A stretch of 64,000 nucleotides of DNA from positions 248,001 to 312,000 of the forward strand of contig NZ_BCRO01000011.1 of NCBI RefSeq assembly GCF_001552635.1, given 5' to 3'. Below, one piece after another: positions 8,141-15,910 of this stretch. The stretch's first letter is position 1. The number at the start of each line of letters is the position of its first letter. Source of the stretch: Actinomadura hibisca NBRC 15177. Lineage in GTDB: Bacteria; Actinomycetota; Actinomycetes; Streptosporangiales; Streptosporangiaceae. Below the pieces are notes generated by a model, which searched no databases, was not told the DNA's origin, and saw only the letters and a list, made by a program, of their open reading frames with translations. Position numbers and translations under genes: made by a program.

Positions 8141-8419
8141 CACAACCGACACGTCGCCTCACGACCATGCGCCAGCCCCTCAGATGCCCGCCAACACCGG
8201 GCAAGATCCAATGGCAAGCCACCCACCGCCCCCCACCATGAGGACTCCTCGCCACCGCTCAGTCCGCCACTGAAGACTTCTCACCACAGGTCACGACTGC
8301 GCCAGAGGACGATTCGCTGTCATCGGACAGGAGAGCCAATAGTTCGAACGACAATGTCGATCAGCTCCCCGACCGCATGACGCAGTTCTTCAGGCTGGCC
8401 ACCGGTGACCAGGGCGTCC

Positions 8420-8801
8420 ACGACGCTTGAGGAGTTCACGGGCCTGCTCGCCAGCGCCCAACGCTCCGCCGTCCACCTGGAACTGCGGGACGCCTACTCC
8501 ATGGGAGACCCCCTACCGAGCATGGCGAGAGGGACGGCCCTACGACCGCAGCGAACGTGAGCCGATGGGGCTGACGCATCCGCAGTACCTGGTGATGCTG
8601 GCGTTGTGGGAACACCAGCGGCTGTCGGTCAAGGAGCTGAGCGGCCTGCTCCAACTGGAGCCGGGCACGCTGTCGCCCCTGCTCAAACGCCTGGAGGCCG
8701 CCGACCTGATCCGCCGCGAACGCGACCTGCGCGACGAACGCCTGCTGGCCGTAACGGTGACACCCGCAGGCCACACCGCCGCCAGCACCCAACCCACCTG
8801 A
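8420..8801 (+). pseudogene. Chimeric pseudogene: DUF6879 N-terminus joined to a deleted marR copy
   Basis: Bases 8420-8555 encode the start of a DUF6879 protein (EEFTGLLASAQRSAVHLELR, DAYSMGDP), homologous to the intact gene at 9296, with a frameshift near 8510 after which YRAWREGRPYDRSE is in another frame. At about 8559 the sequence switches to a copy of the upstream OhrR-like gene: 8559-8773 matches 7182-7396 with only about seven mismatches, then 105 bp are missing and 8774-8801 matches 7502-7529. The MarR part lacks helices 1-2 and the C-terminal dimer helix, so it cannot be a normal regulator. Confidence 0.8.
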
Positions 8802-9078
8802 CCACGCCAGATACCGTCGGCTACAGCCCGTCAAGGCTGAAACCGCCCCGCCCGTCCCCGAGCCGAGACCCGTCCTCGTGGGGCTCAAGCCAGTTGCCAA
8901 GCCGACTCAGCGGGACGGCCATCGCCCCCTGAGAGAGTTACGGACAGTCTGCAAGGAGAGAACCAGCCTAGGACGCTGCGGTGTTCTGGGCCCTTTTCCT
9001 TGACTGCGGTCGCCTGTCCGGGTGAGGGTGGCCAAGGTGCTCGCAAGCTGTCGCAACTCCCGATCCTGGAGGCTCGTG
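8802..9078. other. Non-coding gap between chimeric pseudogene and DUF6879 cassette
   Basis: I see no supported gene, repeat or strong hairpin here. GGAGG near 9067 serves the next gene. The stretch presumably contains the cassette promoter, but no convincing -10/-35 pair could be picked. Confidence 0.4.
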
Positions 9079-9324
9079 ATGCGGCTACGTTTCCTGACGA
9101 TCGACCCCGAGACCAATGGCGACCACTGCCCGGCGGTGTTCGTGGACGAGGAGACCGGCGACCTGGTGTTCCAGGGCTGGACGGTCACCGACGCCACGGT
9201 CCTCGAGCAGGTCGGCGCACACAGTCCGATCGGCGACGACGAGACGGTGCTACGGCTGCCCGCCCGCATGAAAGCCCCGATCCTGGAGGCGCTCCTTGCC
9301 ATCGAAGATCCCGCCGTTCAGTGA
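9079..9324 (+). CDS. Small conserved protein preceding DUF6879
   Basis: An 81-residue protein from the ATG at 9079 (MRLRFLTIDPETNGDHCPAV), chosen because GGAGG precedes it by about ten bases. It is acidic, with a beta-rich N-terminus and DLVFQGW in the middle. Its last 29 bases overlap the following DUF6879 gene in another frame, so the two are translationally coupled. Small proteins of this kind commonly precede DUF6879 and XRE genes in actinomycetes, and a role in the same system is inferred from that. Confidence 0.75.
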   Translation: MRLRFLTIDPETNGDHCPAVFVDEETGDLVFQGWTVTDATVLEQVGAHSPIGDDETVLRLPARMKAPILEALLAIEDPAVQ

Positions 9325-9808
9325 GCTGATCGCGCAGACCGAGCGCTCGGCGGTGCACCTGGAGATGCGCGACGCCTACACGCCGAGCGACCCCCTGTTC
9401 CTGGAGTGGAAGGCGGGCAGGCCGCTGCCTTCGCCACTGCTACCGAGCTGGCACGAGACCGTCCGTCGGCACACGGCCAGGGGGGTGATGTTCCGCCGGG
9501 CCCGTGTGGTCTCCGAACCGCTCAGCGACTTCATCCGGTTCGAGTATGAGTCCACCGAGGACCTCAACCTTGCCGCCGGAGAGCAGGTGCGCTGGCTACC
9601 TCGGCGGCAGGCCGTGGGGCTGGTGCTGCCCGCCCATGACTTCTGGCTCTTCGACGATCGCCTGGTGCGCATTCACCACTTCTCAGGAAACGGCGAGATC
9701 GTCCAGGACGAACTGTCGGACGACCCGGAGCTGGCCAAGCTGTGCGCCTCAGCCTTCGAGGCGGTATGGGATCGGGCCATCGACCACGAGGACTACCGGC
9801 CCGCCTGA
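9296..9808 (+). CDS. DUF6879 family protein
   Basis: A 170-residue protein starting at a TTG (9296) with GGAGG in good position. It shows the family pattern ELIAQTERSAVHLEMRDAY, then W.AGR, a central RRARVVSEPLSDFIRFEYE, and C-terminal WLPRRQAVGLVLPAHDFWLFD. The DUF6879 fold and function are not established. The genes are almost always next to an XRE regulator with a DUF5753 domain, as here (6 bp apart), so it may be the effector partner of a toxin-antitoxin-like pair. Confidence 0.85.
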   Translation: MPSKIPPFSELIAQTERSAVHLEMRDAYTPSDPLFLEWKAGRPLPSPLLPSWHETVRRHTARGVMFRRARVVSEPLSDFIRFEYESTEDLNLAAGEQVRWLPRRQAVGLVLPAHDFWLFDDRLVRIHHFSGNGEIVQDELSDDPELAKLCASAFEAVWDRAIDHEDYRPA

Positions 9809-9814
9809 TCATCC

Positions 9815-10666
9815 ATGGCTGTCTCACCATCGTCGGGCGTCCAGCGCGCACGCCGTGAGCTGGCGGCACGGGTCCGTGAGATCCGGCTGGACGCTCGGCT
9901 CACCGCACGGGCGCTGTCCGAGGCCGCAGGCTGGCACGAATCCAAGACCAGCCGCATCGAGTCGGCCAAGCAGGCGCTCACGGAAGAGGACATCCGCACC
10001 TGGTGCCGGGTCTGCGGAGCCGAGGAGCAGATCCCCGATCTGATCGCTGCCTCCCGTACCGCCGAGCGGGCGTACATCGAGTGGAAGCGGCTCAACCGCA
10101 GCGGCCTGCGTCGCATCCAGGAGTCGCGTGTCCCGCTGTATGAACAGACCCGGCTGACCCGGGTCTACAGCTCCAACGTGGTGCCGGGCTTCTTCCAGAC
10201 CCCTGCCTATGCCACGGCCTTGCTGGGCAGCATCACCAGCTTCCTTGGCGTGCCTGACGAGGTGGAGCAGGCCGTCGAGGTGCGCATAGCACGCAACCGG
10301 GTCCTGTACGAGGGAGACCACCGCTTCGGGATCGTCCTGGAGGAAGGCGTCCTGCGGCACCGGATCGGCGACGCCGAGGCCATGGCGGGCCAGCTCGGGC
10401 ACTTGCTCGCAATGATGTCGCTGCCCTCGGTCTCGCTGACGGTCATCCCATTCTCGGCCAGCCAGCGAGAGATGTGGCCAGTCGAGACCTTCACCATCTT
10501 TGATGACCACCGGGTGCACGTGGAGTTGCTGTCAGCCCAGGTCACGGTGACTGCACCCTCGGAGATCGGTCTCTATGTCAAGGCGTTCGGGAAGATGTCG
10601 GACCTGGCGGTCTCGGGCAGCGAAGCGCGCTCGCTCATCACCTCGGCGATCGAGGCGCTCGGATAG
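9815..10666 (+). CDS. XRE regulator with DUF5753 (Scr1-type) domain
   Basis: A 283-residue protein. The N-terminal HTH_XRE spans about residues 10-65 (LAARVREIRLDARLTARALSEAAG, WHESKTSRIESAKQALTEED). The C-terminal two-thirds match DUF5753, with YEQTRLTRVYSSNVVPGFFQ, TPAYATALL and the conserved LPSVSLTVIPFSA. Proteins of this type act as DNA-binding antitoxin-like regulators encoded with small partners in actinomycetes. It follows DUF6879 by 6 bp in the same operon. Confidence 0.9.
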   Translation: MAVSPSSGVQRARRELAARVREIRLDARLTARALSEAAGWHESKTSRIESAKQALTEEDIRTWCRVCGAEEQIPDLIAASRTAERAYIEWKRLNRSGLRRIQESRVPLYEQTRLTRVYSSNVVPGFFQTPAYATALLGSITSFLGVPDEVEQAVEVRIARNRVLYEGDHRFGIVLEEGVLRHRIGDAEAMAGQLGHLLAMMSLPSVSLTVIPFSASQREMWPVETFTIFDDHRVHVELLSAQVTVTAPSEIGLYVKAFGKMSDLAVSGSEARSLITSAIEALG

Positions 10667-10761
10667 GCGCGCAAGTCATCGCAAGTTTGTGGCTTGGACC
10701 ACAGACACTTCCCTAACTTCTTGGGAAATCGCCTGTTCACACTCCCGAGGAGTCCCAGCTC

Positions 10762-11013
10762 ATGGACGTGATGCATCATCTGTGCGAACTGGCAGCCCAG
10801 TTGGAGAGCGAGCACCTCCGCACCCGCATGACCGAGACCCCCGACCGCCTGGAACTGGTGGTCACCAACCCCGAGGCCGCGCGGCTCACCGAAACCGTCC
10901 GGATCGAGGGCGGGGACTTCCAGTGGCCATGGGGGCAGACGATCGCCCCGGTCACCGAGAAGGCCCTGGCCACCCGCCGTATCGCCCGCGTCCTGGCCAC
11001 CGCGCAGGGTTGA
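10762..11013 (+). CDS. Small hypothetical protein
   Basis: An 83-residue protein with a good GAGGAG ribosome-binding site. The N-terminal half is helical (MHHLCELAAQLESEHLRTRM) and is followed by strands LELVVTNPEA and ETVRIEGGDFQWPWG, then a helix with ATRRIARVL. I do not recognise the family. It is 95 bp after the XRE gene and 3 bp before the next gene, so it forms a pair with that gene and may belong to the DUF6879 cassette. Confidence 0.7.
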   Translation: MDVMHHLCELAAQLESEHLRTRMTETPDRLELVVTNPEAARLTETVRIEGGDFQWPWGQTIAPVTEKALATRRIARVLATAQG

Positions 11014-11016
11014 GCC

Positions 11017-11472
11017 GTGCTCACTACAGAGGTGCTGGACTACCGCACCGACCTGCTGTTCGACATCGCCCGCAAGGAGTTGCTCGGTCAGAGCGGGCTG
11101 GTCGAGGTGATCGTGCTGCTCGACGCGGACGCCGTGGGGCGCATGATCGTCAACGTGTCGTCCCTGCCGTTCCGCGCGGCTCCCGACCGGCTCGCCGAGC
11201 AGATCCGCGACCACCAGGCCATGGCCGCCGCGCACATCTGCCCGTTCACTGCGGTGGGTGTGGCAGGGCCGTTCCCGGTCGGTGTCAGCCACACCATCCC
11301 GCACCATCTGCGGCACCTGCTCATGGGCATGGGGCACTGGCCCGCGCACGGCTACTCTCACGTTCGCGCGGCTCAGATCATTGACAACGGCGACGTTCTC
11401 GATCTGGCCGAACTGGAGGAACCGGGCATTCCCATCGCGAGCTGGCTGGCCGACCTACTGCCACGAAACTGA
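11017..11472 (+). CDS. Hypothetical protein, partner of the preceding small gene
   Basis: A 151-residue protein from a GTG three bases after the previous stop, so translation is coupled. It has a strand-rich N-terminus (VEVIVLLDADAVGRMIVNVS), a loop with two histidines (HTIPHHLRHLL, GHWPAHGYSH) and an acidic end (LDLAELEEPGIPIASWL). The histidine clusters could bind metal, but no known catalytic motif is evident. I do not recognise the family. Confidence 0.65.
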   Translation: MLTTEVLDYRTDLLFDIARKELLGQSGLVEVIVLLDADAVGRMIVNVSSLPFRAAPDRLAEQIRDHQAMAAAHICPFTAVGVAGPFPVGVSHTIPHHLRHLLMGMGHWPAHGYSHVRAAQIIDNGDVLDLAELEEPGIPIASWLADLLPRN

Positions 11473-11484
11473 GATGGGACACCA

Positions 11485-11605
11485 TGGCCGTCCGTGCGCG
11501 CTCTCGACGCGATCACGTCCACACGGCGTTCCTTGCCGTACCGGATGGCGATGTCGCGCCGCTGCTGCAGTGGAGTGAAGCACCGTTCTTCCCCATGTTG
11601 TGGTG
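11485..11605 (-). pseudogene. Probable tail of an IS5-type transposase (remnant)
   Basis: On the minus strand the sequence reads ERCFTPLQQRRDIAIRYGKE and then RRVDVIASRA, resembling the C-terminal VERCFNRLKQxRxIAxRYDK block of IS5-family transposases. No catalytic aspartates are found upstream, and the tail runs on without the usual LIWLR end. The match is short, so this is a cautious call. On the plus strand the same bases are read as the N-terminus of the next open frame. Confidence 0.4.
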
Positions 11606-12001
11606 GGAGGCCGTCTGTCGGGGTGGTCGTGTGGTGCTCGTCTGGACGCTCGTGGCCGCTGTCGGGATCGCCCTGATCGCCTACCGCCAGGCGAGGCCGA
11701 CGCGGGCCAAGAGTTGCGCCGACGTCGCGGCGGTCGGCCTCGTCGACGGCCGCGAACTGTGGCGCACCGCCGGTGTCTCGGCGGCGTTCCTGGACAATGG
11801 CGTCACCACCGGCGGCGGACTGGGCGTCCTCCTTGACGGTCGCCGCCTGAGCGCCGTCGATCTGAAGACCGGTGCCCCGCGCTGGACGGCCCCGCGGTCG
11901 ACGGGCTGGACGTGGGGGGCGGCCGGGTGACGATGATGTGGCCCAACTGGAAGCACGGCGACTCGCTGCACGTCCTCGACGCACGCACGCATGAAAAATG
12001 A
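11600..12001 (+). pseudogene. Broken PQQ/beta-propeller-type membrane protein
   Basis: One frame gives a membrane helix (GRVVLVWTLVAAVGIALIAYRQ) and then a propeller-like stretch (LVDGRELWRTAG, LLDGRRLSAVDL, KTGAPRWTAP) before a stop at 11930. In another frame the coding pattern resumes as AVDGLDVGGGRVTMMWPNWK, HGDSLHVLDARTH, to a stop at 12001. The pieces look like one propeller protein split by a frameshift and cut short. Its beginning is fused to the transposase-like remnant. Confidence 0.5.
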
Positions 12002-13157
12002 TCTTGTTGATGTCGATCGGCGTCACGAACCGGCCGGTCCCGTCGTCTGGTTCCTCTCGCTGGCGGCCGCGCTCGGGACGGCGACGATCTATCCGTTGCA
12101 GCCCGCCATCGCCGATGTCGCGGACTCGCTGGACGCCTCGCTCGCCGCCGTCGGGACGGCGCTGGCCTGCGGGCCGTTGGGGTATCTCGTCGGGCTTGGT
12201 CTGCTGGTTCCGCTGGTCGATCGGTTTCCGCCGAGGCGGGTGTTGTCGGCTCAGGTCGGCGTCCTGGCGGTCGCCTTGTTGTTGAGCGCCGTCGTCGGTG
12301 ATGTCTGGGCGTTGGGTGCCACGATCGGCGTCATCGGGGCCTGTTCGACGGTCGGCGCAGGCGTCAGTTCGGTCGTCGGTCGGCTGGCGCTCCCCCATCG
12401 GCGCGCGGCGACGCTGGGGATCGTGACGGCCGGGATATCGGCGGGCATCCTCGCCGGCCGGATCGTCGGCGGCTGGCTCGCGGAAACGATCGGCTGGCGC
12501 GGAACGCTCATGGTGTTCGCCGGGGTCTGCGCGGCCGTCGCGGTGGGCCTGCCGCTGGTGGTCCCGAGCACCCGGCCGGGAGCCGAGCGCGGCTATCTCG
12601 CCACGCTGCGATCGATTCCGGGGCTGTTCGTCCGGCACTCGGCGTTGCGGTCGGCCGCCACCCGGGGCGCCCTGTGGTTCTTCGCGTTCTGCGCGCTGTG
12701 GTCCGGGCTGGCGGTGGCGCTGTCGGAGCCTCCCTACTCGTACTCGGCAGAACGCATCGGCCTGTACGCCCTTGCCGGACTGCTCGGCATTCCCGCCACC
12801 CGGATCGCGGGCAGGTACACCGACCGCGTGGGCGCACGCCGCGTGATCCTCATCGGCCTGGCCATCGCCGGAGCCTCGACGGTGGTCCTCGGCTTCGCCC
12901 TCCCGGACGCCGCCGTGGCCCTGACCTGCCTGGCGCTGTTCGACGCGGGGCTGTTCGCCGCGCAGGTCGCGAACCAGAGCACCGTCCTCGCGCTCGACGC
13001 CGCAGCGCCCGCGCGGTTCAACAGCGCGTACATGCTCGTCTACTTCGTCGGCGGAAGCCTGGGGACGGCCTTCGGCGCCACGGCCGTCGAACGGTTCGGC
13101 TGGCCAGCGACGACGGCGTTCACCACGGCCGCCATCGTCCTGGCCGCGAAGAGCTGA
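11991..13157 (+). CDS. MFS transporter
   Basis: A 388-residue protein with about 12 membrane segments. The first is WFLSLAAALGTATIYPLQPA and the motif-A-like loop is DRFPPRRV after helix 2. Helix 5 region contains GRIVGGWLAETIGWRGTLMVFA, the antiporter-type motif. The start is uncertain because it lies inside the end of a broken gene. The ATG at 11991 has no clear ribosome-binding site. The C-terminus ends close after the last helix. Substrate unknown. Confidence 0.82.
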   Translation: MKNDLVDVDRRHEPAGPVVWFLSLAAALGTATIYPLQPAIADVADSLDASLAAVGTALACGPLGYLVGLGLLVPLVDRFPPRRVLSAQVGVLAVALLLSAVVGDVWALGATIGVIGACSTVGAGVSSVVGRLALPHRRAATLGIVTAGISAGILAGRIVGGWLAETIGWRGTLMVFAGVCAAVAVGLPLVVPSTRPGAERGYLATLRSIPGLFVRHSALRSAATRGALWFFAFCALWSGLAVALSEPPYSYSAERIGLYALAGLLGIPATRIAGRYTDRVGARRVILIGLAIAGASTVVLGFALPDAAVALTCLALFDAGLFAAQVANQSTVLALDAAAPARFNSAYMLVYFVGGSLGTAFGATAVERFGWPATTAFTTAAIVLAAKS

Positions 13158-13200
13158 ACGGTCTGGTCGGAGGCCGGTGGATCCACGGCGCGTGCGGCCC

Positions 13201-14055
13201 TCAGGGCGATCCGGGGGCCGAATCGTCCGCCGGGGTGAACCGGTCGGCGAACGCCCTCCGGTTGGCGGAGTCGGGCGAACGGTCCCAGACCGCGAAGACC
13301 ACCCGCTCGAACAGCGTTGAGAACGCCCCGCCTGCGGTGAGGTGGGCGTGGAACGCCTCGGCGACGTCGTCCGGGTCGTTCCGGAACACACCGCATCCCC
13401 AAGCGCCGAGCACCAGCTGGCGCGCGCCGTGGTGGGCGGCGACGGCCAGGACCCGTTCCGCGCGTTGGTGCAGGACGCGCGGGATCCGGTCCCGCACGCT
13501 CGGGTCCCGGCGCAGCACCTCTCCGGCGTTCGGCGCGGGAGAGGTCAGGAACGAGACGAGGTACGGCTCGGCCAGCAGGCGGCCGTCGCCGTCGCGGTGC
13601 ACGGGGACGTCCGGGGACCAGATGACGCGGTCGCTGTAGAGCAGATCGGGAGAGTCGCGGTGGGCGGTGTAGTAGTCGGGGGCCTGCAAGAGGCAGGGAT
13701 ACAGCAGGGCGTTGCGGCAGAGGTCCTCTTCCTGGGCCTTGGCACCGCCGAGATAGCCGCCCCCGGGATTGCGCGCGGAGGCGAAGTTCAGAACGGCGAT
13801 CCGGTCGGCCCCGGCCAGGTGCAGCCGCCGCGCGGCCTGGAGGCTGTCCTCGTCGGTCACCTCGAACGGCTTCCGGTCGACTATCGCCGCGCGGGGCACA
13901 TCGATCGGCCCGTAAGGCGGATGGCTCACGGTGTTGGAAATCGCTGCTTCCAACGCCGGGCCCACGACGACTTTCGCGCCATCGTCGGTCGTGTACTCAC
14001 CGTCGGCGACGATCTGCGCATTGGCGGTCGCGACCTGCCGCAATCTTCCACTCAC
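13201..14055 (-). CDS. TIGR02452 family protein, bacterial-type PARG (macrodomain)
   Basis: Starting at the GTG at 14055 (MSGRLRQVAT), the protein has 284 residues. The catalytic loop of microbial poly(ADP-ribose) glycohydrolases is visible as NPGGGYLGGAKAQEEDL: GGG at residues 98-100 and QEE at 108-110. Further family blocks are VIWSPDVPVHRD and LVLGAWGCGVFRNDP. Enzymes of this class remove ADP-ribose chains or related modifications from proteins or nucleic acids. The frame is open to 14139, but the upstream part is poorly conserved. Confidence 0.82.
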   Translation of the reverse strand: MSGRLRQVATANAQIVADGEYTTDDGAKVVVGPALEAAISNTVSHPPYGPIDVPRAAIVDRKPFEVTDEDSLQAARRLHLAGADRIAVLNFASARNPGGGYLGGAKAQEEDLCRNALLYPCLLQAPDYYTAHRDSPDLLYSDRVIWSPDVPVHRDGDGRLLAEPYLVSFLTSPAPNAGEVLRRDPSVRDRIPRVLHQRAERVLAVAAHHGARQLVLGAWGCGVFRNDPDDVAEAFHAHLTAGGAFSTLFERVVFAVWDRSPDSANRRAFADRFTPADDSAPGSP

Positions 14056-14174
14056 ACGCCCACATGCTAGGCCGCGGCCATCCCAAAGCGCATCATGCAT
14101 TTCCTGCGGTGGCGCCTTCCGGGACGGTGACGCGGGCATGACGCCCGCACTGCTACCCGTCCGCTCGCCCGAAC

Positions 14175-14438
14175 TCAGCGCAGCGCCGTCAGGCGGCCGC
14201 CCAGACGCCGACCGGCCTGGACGACCAGCCGTTCGACCCGATAGGAGGCGGAGTTCTTCAGCAGGTCGATCTGCTGTTCGCGCGCCTTCACACCGGCGTA
14301 CAGGGAGTCGATCTGGTCCTCGTAGACGGCCACTTTGTCCCTGAGCCGCTTGATCTCGTGCTGGAGCTGCTCCGGCGACAGGTCTTCCCTGCTCAATGCC
14401 GTCTCCCGATCAAGGTGGGACGGCTGCGGACCCGTCAT
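14175..14438 (-). CDS. Small coiled-coil protein coupled to the glycerophosphotransferase
   Basis: An 87-residue protein whose ATG overlaps the stop of the upstream transferase gene (ATGA). Residues 20-62 are a clear coiled coil (LSPEQLQHEIKRLRDKVAVY, EDQIDSLYAGVKAREQQIDL). The end is basic (VQAGRRLGGRLTALR) and could touch membrane or polymer. Short coiled-coil partners are common near cell-wall glycopolymer transferases. The function is inferred only from context. Confidence 0.7.
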   Translation of the reverse strand: MTGPQPSHLDRETALSREDLSPEQLQHEIKRLRDKVAVYEDQIDSLYAGVKAREQQIDLLKNSASYRVERLVVQAGRRLGGRLTALR

Positions 14439-15640
14439 TCGGCGGACTCGAAGAACGCCTTGATGACGCGTTCGGAAGCGTGTCCGTCGTCGTAGGGGCA
14501 GTAGCGCTCGACGAACGCCGCGTAGGCGGCGGCGTGCTCGGGGGCGCGGTCGTCGACGTGGCGGATCGCGTCGAAGACCTCCTCGGAGGTGCGCAGCAGC
14601 GGGCCGGGGGCCTGTGCCTCGAAGTCGAAGTAGAAGCCGCGCACGGTGTCGCGGTAGGCCTCCAGGTCGTAGGTGAAGAACAGCTGGGGCTTGCCGGTGA
14701 CGGCGAAGTCGAACATGGCTGAGGAGTAGTCGGTGACCAGCATGTCGGCGAGCAGGTACAGATCGGCGATGTCGGGGTAGCCGGACACGTCGATCACCGA
14801 GCCGTCCCGCTGGGACCAGGTGCGGTCGGTGATCAGGTAGTGGGCGCGGACCAGGATGACGTAGTCCTCCCCCAGCGTCTGCCGGGCCCGGGCCAAATCC
14901 AGCTCCAGCGAGAAGCCCCGCTTGCCGGGTGCGGTGTGGTGGTCGTCGCGCCAGGTCGGCGCGTACAGCACGACCTTCTTGTCCCGGGGGATGCCCAGCC
15001 GTGCCCGCACGCTTTCGGCGATGGCGGCGCGCTCGGGGCTGTTGAGGATGTCGTTGCGCGGATACCCGGTCTCCAGGATGGCGCCGTCGTACCGGAACGC
15101 CCGCCGCAGGACCTCGCTGGTGAACGGGTTGGGCGACACCAGCGCGTCCCAGGCCGGGATCTCGTGGTCCATCCAGTCCAGCGACTCGGTGCGGCGGAAC
15201 GACATCTCCCGCAGGTCGTGGCCGATGCGCTTGAGCGGCGTGCCGTGCCAGGTCTGCAGGTAGCGCTGGTCGGGCCGCTTGACGAACCAGTGCGGGACGC
15301 CGAAGTTGCCGACGATGTAACGCGCGTCGGCCAGCGCCTGGTAGTGCTCGCGCGTGTTGTTGTAGACCACCTGCGCGTTGCCCGGCACGTGGAAGAGGCC
15401 GTCCTTCGACGCCCAGGCGAATTCCAGGTCGGGACGGATCTCCTGCATCTTCTCGTAGAGCGCCCGCGGGCTGCAGGAGTACTGCGAGCCCGCGTAGGCG
15501 TCGAAGACGACCAGGTCGCGCAGCGGCTTGCTGCGCATCAGGGGGTAGTCGGTCCGCTGGATCCGCCGCTGGGCGAACGCGCCCCGGTCCTCGTCGGGCT
15601 GGGCCAGCCGGCTCCGCAGCAGCAGATTCCAGCCCGTCAT
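14435..15640 (-). CDS. CDP-glycerol glycerophosphotransferase family protein
   Basis: A 401-residue protein with the family signatures YLQTWHGTPLKRIGHD, SPNPFTSEVLRRAFRYDGAI, ETGYPRND, VLYAPTWRDD and MLVTDYSSAMFDFAVTGKP. These are the blocks of teichoic-acid polymerases of the TagF/TagB group, which add glycerol-phosphate (or a related polyol phosphate) to a growing wall glycopolymer at the cytoplasmic membrane face. The length fits a single catalytic domain without an extra glycosyltransferase. The coiled-coil gene follows by a 4-bp overlap. Confidence 0.9.
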   Translation of the reverse strand: MTGWNLLLRSRLAQPDEDRGAFAQRRIQRTDYPLMRSKPLRDLVVFDAYAGSQYSCSPRALYEKMQEIRPDLEFAWASKDGLFHVPGNAQVVYNNTREHYQALADARYIVGNFGVPHWFVKRPDQRYLQTWHGTPLKRIGHDLREMSFRRTESLDWMDHEIPAWDALVSPNPFTSEVLRRAFRYDGAILETGYPRNDILNSPERAAIAESVRARLGIPRDKKVVLYAPTWRDDHHTAPGKRGFSLELDLARARQTLGEDYVILVRAHYLITDRTWSQRDGSVIDVSGYPDIADLYLLADMLVTDYSSAMFDFAVTGKPQLFFTYDLEAYRDTVRGFYFDFEAQAPGPLLRTSEEVFDAIRHVDDRAPEHAAAYAAFVERYCPYDDGHASERVIKAFFESAE

Positions 15641-15910
15641 GGCCCGCTTCGGTTCTCGCGATCAGCTCTTGATCGGTTCCCAAGGCCTTGGTGAGAGAGC
15701 CGCCCACGGAGATGGACCCTAGAGGGGGATTTGTCGATGTGGAATTTCTTGGCCTCGCCGATGAAGAGATCGAGCCAAACCTAGAAGTACATCATCGAGC
15801 CGTCAGGCATGCTGCGTGACTTTGCCGGTCACCGTCCTGGCTCACGAGTCGTGCTTGTCGATCTTGCGCGATTGGAGCATACCCCAGGCTGACCGGCCGT
15901 CAGCAATTGA
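15641..15910. other. Gap upstream of the transferase; left border of the low-GC island
   Basis: No convincing gene or RNA is visible. Base composition falls from very GC-rich to mixed in this stretch, so it marks the border of the acquired-looking island. It probably contains the promoter of the minus-strand transferase gene. Confidence 0.4.

Noticed and set aside
8290-8425. A minus-strand coding-like stretch (VVDALVTGGQPEELRHAVGE)
   Set aside because: It is short, has no start, ribosome-binding site or family match, and lies in the decayed region.
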